8,565 nucleotides of DNA from Atopobiaceae bacterium (GTDB lineage: Bacteria; Actinomycetota; Coriobacteriia; Coriobacteriales; Atopobiaceae): contig JAFUBJ010000348.1 in assembly GCA_017460265.1 (NCBI GenBank), positions 1 through 8,565 of the forward strand, given 5' to 3'. This document shows, one piece after another, positions 5,465 through 8,565 of this stretch (position 1 is its first letter; the number at the start of each line of letters is the position of its first letter). Both the position numbers and the translations under genes were made by a program. The notes under the pieces were generated by a model. That model worked only from the letters and a program-made list of their open reading frames with translations, had not been told where the DNA came from and made no database searches.

Positions 5465-8404
5465 CTACCAACGCTTGACGATGGTCAGGATGTTGGAGCC
5501 GCCCACGCGGTTATAGGTCATCTCGTCGACGCTGCGCTTTGCCATGAGAATGCCAAGCCCACCGATGGGCACGTCCGCGATGTCCTTGGGCGTCACCGCA
5601 TCAGGCTTTGCCAGCGGGTCGAAGGGAATGCCCCTGTCGACGATGTCGATCGTGATGGAAGGCGGCTCAGCGGTGCACGTGCAGTGAACGAGGGACTGGC
5701 CTGGGTTTTCAGGCGTGGCATCAGGGTAGGCATAGCTGCACACGTTCACGAACAGCTCCTCGACCGCAATGTCAAGCTGCTCACGCGCCCGTTCGGGGCA
5801 CTGGAGCCTCTCGAGCTCGGCGTGGACCAGCTCGTGCACGCGCGCAAGCTCGGAAAGACTTGCATCCACGACGATCTGCGCCGCAATGTCGGAAGGAGAG
5901 CCGATCTCGAGCAGCATGATCGTGATGTCGTCAGCCTGCTCTGCGCCATCGGCAAAGAGGGCAACATCCTCGCGGACCGCATCGACGATTCCCTTGGGGG
6001 GAAGTTGCGAGATCTCGTTTGCCACTTTCTCTAACCTTTCCTCGCCGTACAGCTCTTCCTGCTTGTTCATGGCCTCAGACACGCCGTCGGTGTAGAGCAG
6101 GAGCTTGTAGCCCGTGTGGCAGTCAACGGAATGCGCGCGATACGGCATGCCGTCGTACAGGCCGAGCGGAAGTCCAGACTTCTGCTTGAGCCACGTCCAT
6201 CCCTCAGCACCAAGCAGAAGCGGCGGATTGTGACCCGCATTCACATAGTCAATGTGACCCGTGGCGTAGTCGAGCACGCCCACCCAGGCGGTCACGAACA
6301 TGCCGGCGTCATTGCCGTCGCACAGCTGGTCGTTGGCGGCGGCAACCGCCGCCCCAAGCTCCATGCCACCCACCAGGTAGTCACGCAGCTGCGTCTTTGC
6401 CTTCATCATGAAGAGCGACGCCGGGACGCCCTTGCCAGAGACGTCTGCCATCACAAAGCCAAGCTTGCCCTGATCGGTTGTGCAGTCGTCCCCCACCAGG
6501 AAGAAGTCGTAGAAGTCTCCGCCCACCTCACGTGCCGGGTTCATGTTGGCATAGAGGTCAAAGTGCGGAATGTCCGGAAATGCCGGGAAGTTCCGGGGAA
6601 GCGCAGACTCTTGGATGGCCTTAGCCGCGGCAAGCTCTGCCGCCATGCGCGTCTCGGCCTCGGCGATCCAGCCGTTCAGGGCGTCAACTGTCTCGTTGAT
6701 GCCTTCCGACAGCTCTCTGAACTCGCTTGTGCCCGACACCTCAACACGTGCTTGGAGGTTTCCGCCCGTTATCTCGCTTAGTGTCTCGTTGATCTTGCGA
6801 ACGGGCCGGATGACGACCCTGCCCAAAAGGTCAATGGTCAGGGCAAACACCTCAAGCAGAAGAAGGCTCGACATGAAGCGCGTCCAGCGCATCGTGGTGG
6901 CGCGACGAGCAAACGTGAGGCTTGACGGCTGGATGATGACGACCGTCAGACCGTTGACGTCCTTTGCCTGCAAAAAGCCAATGTCATTCCCCGACGTGAT
7001 GGGAGTACCGTCCTCGGCCTTGGCGATGACGGCGTCGCCATAGACGACCCACTGGACCTCGCCCGTCTGCAGGGACTGGGTTATGGCCAATAAAACGTCG
7101 TCGCTAAAGACGTCCGTGACGTAGGTGTCAGAAATAGTTTCGAGTTGGGAACCGGTAGCTAGACCCTCGATGACGATACGCGGATCGTTGCACTCGAGAA
7201 GCCAGTCTTCCAGAATGACCGCAGCCAAGCCGTTGCGGCCGACGTCGTAACCACTCAGAACCTTGCCCACGCCCTGCAGCGTGTCGTAATAGTACTTCTC
7301 CTCTTCGCTGAGCGTATTGACGTCGATGGAATCCAATCTAGTCCCAACGCGACTACCAAACCAGGCGAAGGCCACGGACCGATCGTCGTAGTTGGCCAGC
7401 TGCGAACAGAGGTAGTCGAGGTCTTCTGAGATGGCATCTTCGGCACGCTCCCTCTCCCCCCCCGTGATGGAGACAACGCTCAGAGCCGACACGATGCTGA
7501 AGGACGCGAGCACGACAAGGAACAGCCACATGCTGAAAAGCGGCCGAATGCCCATCTCGTCCATCTTGTCCAAGATGAGGCGTGAGACCTTGTCGCAGGC
7601 TGCAGCGCTAAACAGCATCAGGAGAGCGTCGAATGCCTCCTGGATCCGCAGGCTACCCAACCGCGAAACGGCGGTGTCACCCACGACGTCAACAAGATCA
7701 AGCGAAAACGCATTCTCAACCAGCTCGTTGAGCTCTGCCTCGCTTGCCGTCGCCACGTCTACGCCCGAAGACGCCACCAAGATACCCGTCACAATTCGGT
7801 CGATGAAGGCCTTGATGACGGCGCCCAATACAAAGAACGACGTGAAGAACACGGATGCCACGACGCAGGCGATGCCTATATACACGACGCGACGGATGCC
7901 CGTGGGATTGTTGCGAAGCGCAAAGCCAAACATCCATCCAAGAAGAGAGCCCGTGAGGGCAAAGACGAAGATGGTATAGACCGAGACGTATTTGAGCTCA
8001 TATATGTCGAGCGGCATGATGCGCGAGTGCAGGTACAGCGCGACTCCCGACACGAGGCCCACAAAGAATGCCTCGCGCCTGCCAAGGAGAATCGCCGTGA
8101 CGGCAATGGGCGCGAGCGCGCTGATCCCGTACACCATAAAGCCATTTGGCAAGGCAAGGCTGACAATGCCGAGCTGCGTAAAGATGGTCGTCACGCAAAG
8201 GAGCATGATGACGGCAAGCACCATCCAGCGGCTTCTGTTGTCTGTCTGGGCAAGCACGCCCCTATAGCGAGGCTTCTTCTCTTTGCGCCTCTTCGCAGGC
8301 TTGGTGGCTGGGCTCGAAACCTCTTCTGCAGGGGCAAGCTGCCCCTCGGCCAAATCAGGTTCCTCTATATTGTTCTCTTTCTTAAAAAGCGTGTTACAGG
8401 CCAT
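5465..8404 (-). CDS. Membrane sensor - HAMP - PP2C (SpoIIE/RsbU-type) phosphatase - RsbW-like HATPase fusion
   Basis: A 979-residue, four-part signalling protein. Residues 1-58 are cytoplasmic, with a lysine-rich stretch at 35-48. Residues 60-205 hold about five membrane segments, and two more lie near 288-312 and 508-531, bracketing a probable extracytoplasmic sensor (about 315-505, cache-like in size; no family assigned). A HAMP domain (531-583) leads by a helix (AAAKAIQESALPRNFP) into a PP2C phosphatase whose metal aspartates are visible: GGDFYDFF (Asp630), MADVSGKGVPASLF (Asp653), YTDGVSEAMN (Asp772 or 773) and ADDIT (about 825). The last 140 residues are an RsbW/SpoIIAB-type HATPase: VEELFVN with Glu883 and Asn887 (N box), DRGIPFDP (G1) and GGLGI (G2). 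Phosphatase and kinase for a STAS partner are thus joined in one chain. The STAS gene lies 15 bp upstream. TACAGGGCC before the ATG at 8404 gives only a modest ribosome site, so translational coupling is likely. Family assignment is near certain; signal and output are unknown. Confidence 0.94.
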   Translation of the reverse strand: MACNTLFKKENNIEEPDLAEGQLAPAEEVSSPATKPAKRRKEKKPRYRGVLAQTDNRSRWMVLAVIMLLCVTTIFTQLGIVSLALPNGFMVYGISALAPIAVTAILLGRREAFFVGLVSGVALYLHSRIMPLDIYELKYVSVYTIFVFALTGSLLGWMFGFALRNNPTGIRRVVYIGIACVVASVFFTSFFVLGAVIKAFIDRIVTGILVASSGVDVATASEAELNELVENAFSLDLVDVVGDTAVSRLGSLRIQEAFDALLMLFSAAACDKVSRLILDKMDEMGIRPLFSMWLFLVVLASFSIVSALSVVSITGGERERAEDAISEDLDYLCSQLANYDDRSVAFAWFGSRVGTRLDSIDVNTLSEEEKYYYDTLQGVGKVLSGYDVGRNGLAAVILEDWLLECNDPRIVIEGLATGSQLETISDTYVTDVFSDDVLLAITQSLQTGEVQWVVYGDAVIAKAEDGTPITSGNDIGFLQAKDVNGLTVVIIQPSSLTFARRATTMRWTRFMSSLLLLEVFALTIDLLGRVVIRPVRKINETLSEITGGNLQARVEVSGTSEFRELSEGINETVDALNGWIAEAETRMAAELAAAKAIQESALPRNFPAFPDIPHFDLYANMNPAREVGGDFYDFFLVGDDCTTDQGKLGFVMADVSGKGVPASLFMMKAKTQLRDYLVGGMELGAAVAAANDQLCDGNDAGMFVTAWVGVLDYATGHIDYVNAGHNPPLLLGAEGWTWLKQKSGLPLGLYDGMPYRAHSVDCHTGYKLLLYTDGVSEAMNKQEELYGEERLEKVANEISQLPPKGIVDAVREDVALFADGAEQADDITIMLLEIGSPSDIAAQIVVDASLSELARVHELVHAELERLQCPERAREQLDIAVEELFVNVCSYAYPDATPENPGQSLVHCTCTAEPPSITIDIVDRGIPFDPLAKPDAVTPKDIADVPIGGLGILMAKRSVDEMTYNRVGGSNILTIVKRW

Positions 8405-8419
8405 AAGCGTGGCCCTGTA

Positions 8420-8565
8420 CTAGCGCTCGATCTTCAGCACGTCGGCAAAGCCCGTCATGTCAAAGACGTCCATGACCTCGTCGCAGGGGTGCAGAAGGCG
8501 CATGGTTCCGCCCAGAGAGACAGCACGCTTGTCAGCAGCAACAAAGACGCGCAGGCCTGCGGACG
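8420..8565 (-). CDS. STAS-domain anti-anti-sigma factor (C-terminal part)
   Basis: Reading leftward from the window edge, about 47 residues end at TAG 8422-8420. They begin SAGLRVFVAADKRA and continue through LGGTMRLLHPCDEVMDVF to TGFADVLKIER. This is the C-terminal half of a SpoIIAA/RsbV-type STAS domain; SAGLR includes or adjoins the serine normally phosphorylated by the cognate kinase. The protein would be cytoplasmic and serve as substrate for the kinase and phosphatase domains of the next gene, 15 bp away in the same operon. The N-terminus and promoter are outside the window. Confidence 0.9.
   Translation of the reverse strand, partial: SAGLRVFVAADKRAVSLGGTMRLLHPCDEVMDVFDMTGFADVLKIER

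Noticed and set aside
5381..6034. A 217-codon + strand open frame near the end of the phosphatase gene
   Set aside because: It is antisense to the HATPase N, G1 and G2 boxes and starts within the terminator hairpin.
5465..8404. Sporulation-specific SpoIIE
   Set aside because: The HAMP domain and fused HATPase are not SpoIIE features, and no sporulation gene is nearby; an RsbU-type stress or signal switch fits better.

Overview
The window reads as chromosomal DNA of a moderately high-GC, Gram-positive-type bacterium. The evidence is GC-rich codon use, purine-rich Shine-Dalgarno sites such as AAAGGAG and AGGAGAGG, a lipobox lipoprotein, intrinsic-terminator hairpins and a SpoIIE/RsbW/STAS partner-switching module. 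The gene mix (PTS domains, VanX-type dipeptidase, purine-nucleoside-permease lipoprotein) would suit an actinobacterium of the Coriobacteriia (Olsenella/Collinsella-like), but that is a guess from style, not a proven assignment. No tRNA, rRNA, CRISPR array, transposase or integrase was seen.

Layout. (a) 1-347, + strand: the C-terminal end of a protein truncated by the window edge. (b) 2546-382, - strand: a probable two-gene unit. It has a VanX/DdpX-type D-Ala-D-Ala dipeptidase and then a 470-residue protein in which a lactose/cellobiose-type PTS IIB domain is fused to a ROK-fold domain whose catalytic residues look lost. (c) 2613-3491, + strand: an uncharacterised HEXXH zincin-like protein, divergent from the dipeptidase and followed by three tandem terminator-like hairpins built from a 54-bp repeat. 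(d) 4697-3657, - strand: a lipoprotein of the purine nucleoside permease (NUP) family. (e) 4875-5345, + strand: a small cytosolic protein of unknown function, possibly of PsbP/Mog1-like fold, divergent from the lipoprotein. (f) 8565-5465, - strand: the end of a STAS anti-anti-sigma factor, then a 979-residue membrane sensor - HAMP - PP2C phosphatase - HATPase protein. A nested palindrome separates (e) from (f).

How the parts may work together. The last operon is a compact partner switch: a sensor carries both the phosphatase and the kinase/anti-sigma-type domain, with the STAS substrate encoded 15 bp upstream. The sigma factor or other output is not in the window. The IIB-ROK fusion has a complete IIB phosphocysteine loop but no visible PTS partners and a damaged kinase site. 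It looks more like a sensor that reads PTS phosphorylation and/or a sugar than a transporter subunit or sugar kinase. It is the least conventional gene here. Its neighbour, the dipeptidase, suggests a link with cell-wall D-Ala-D-Ala turnover, but that is inference from position alone.
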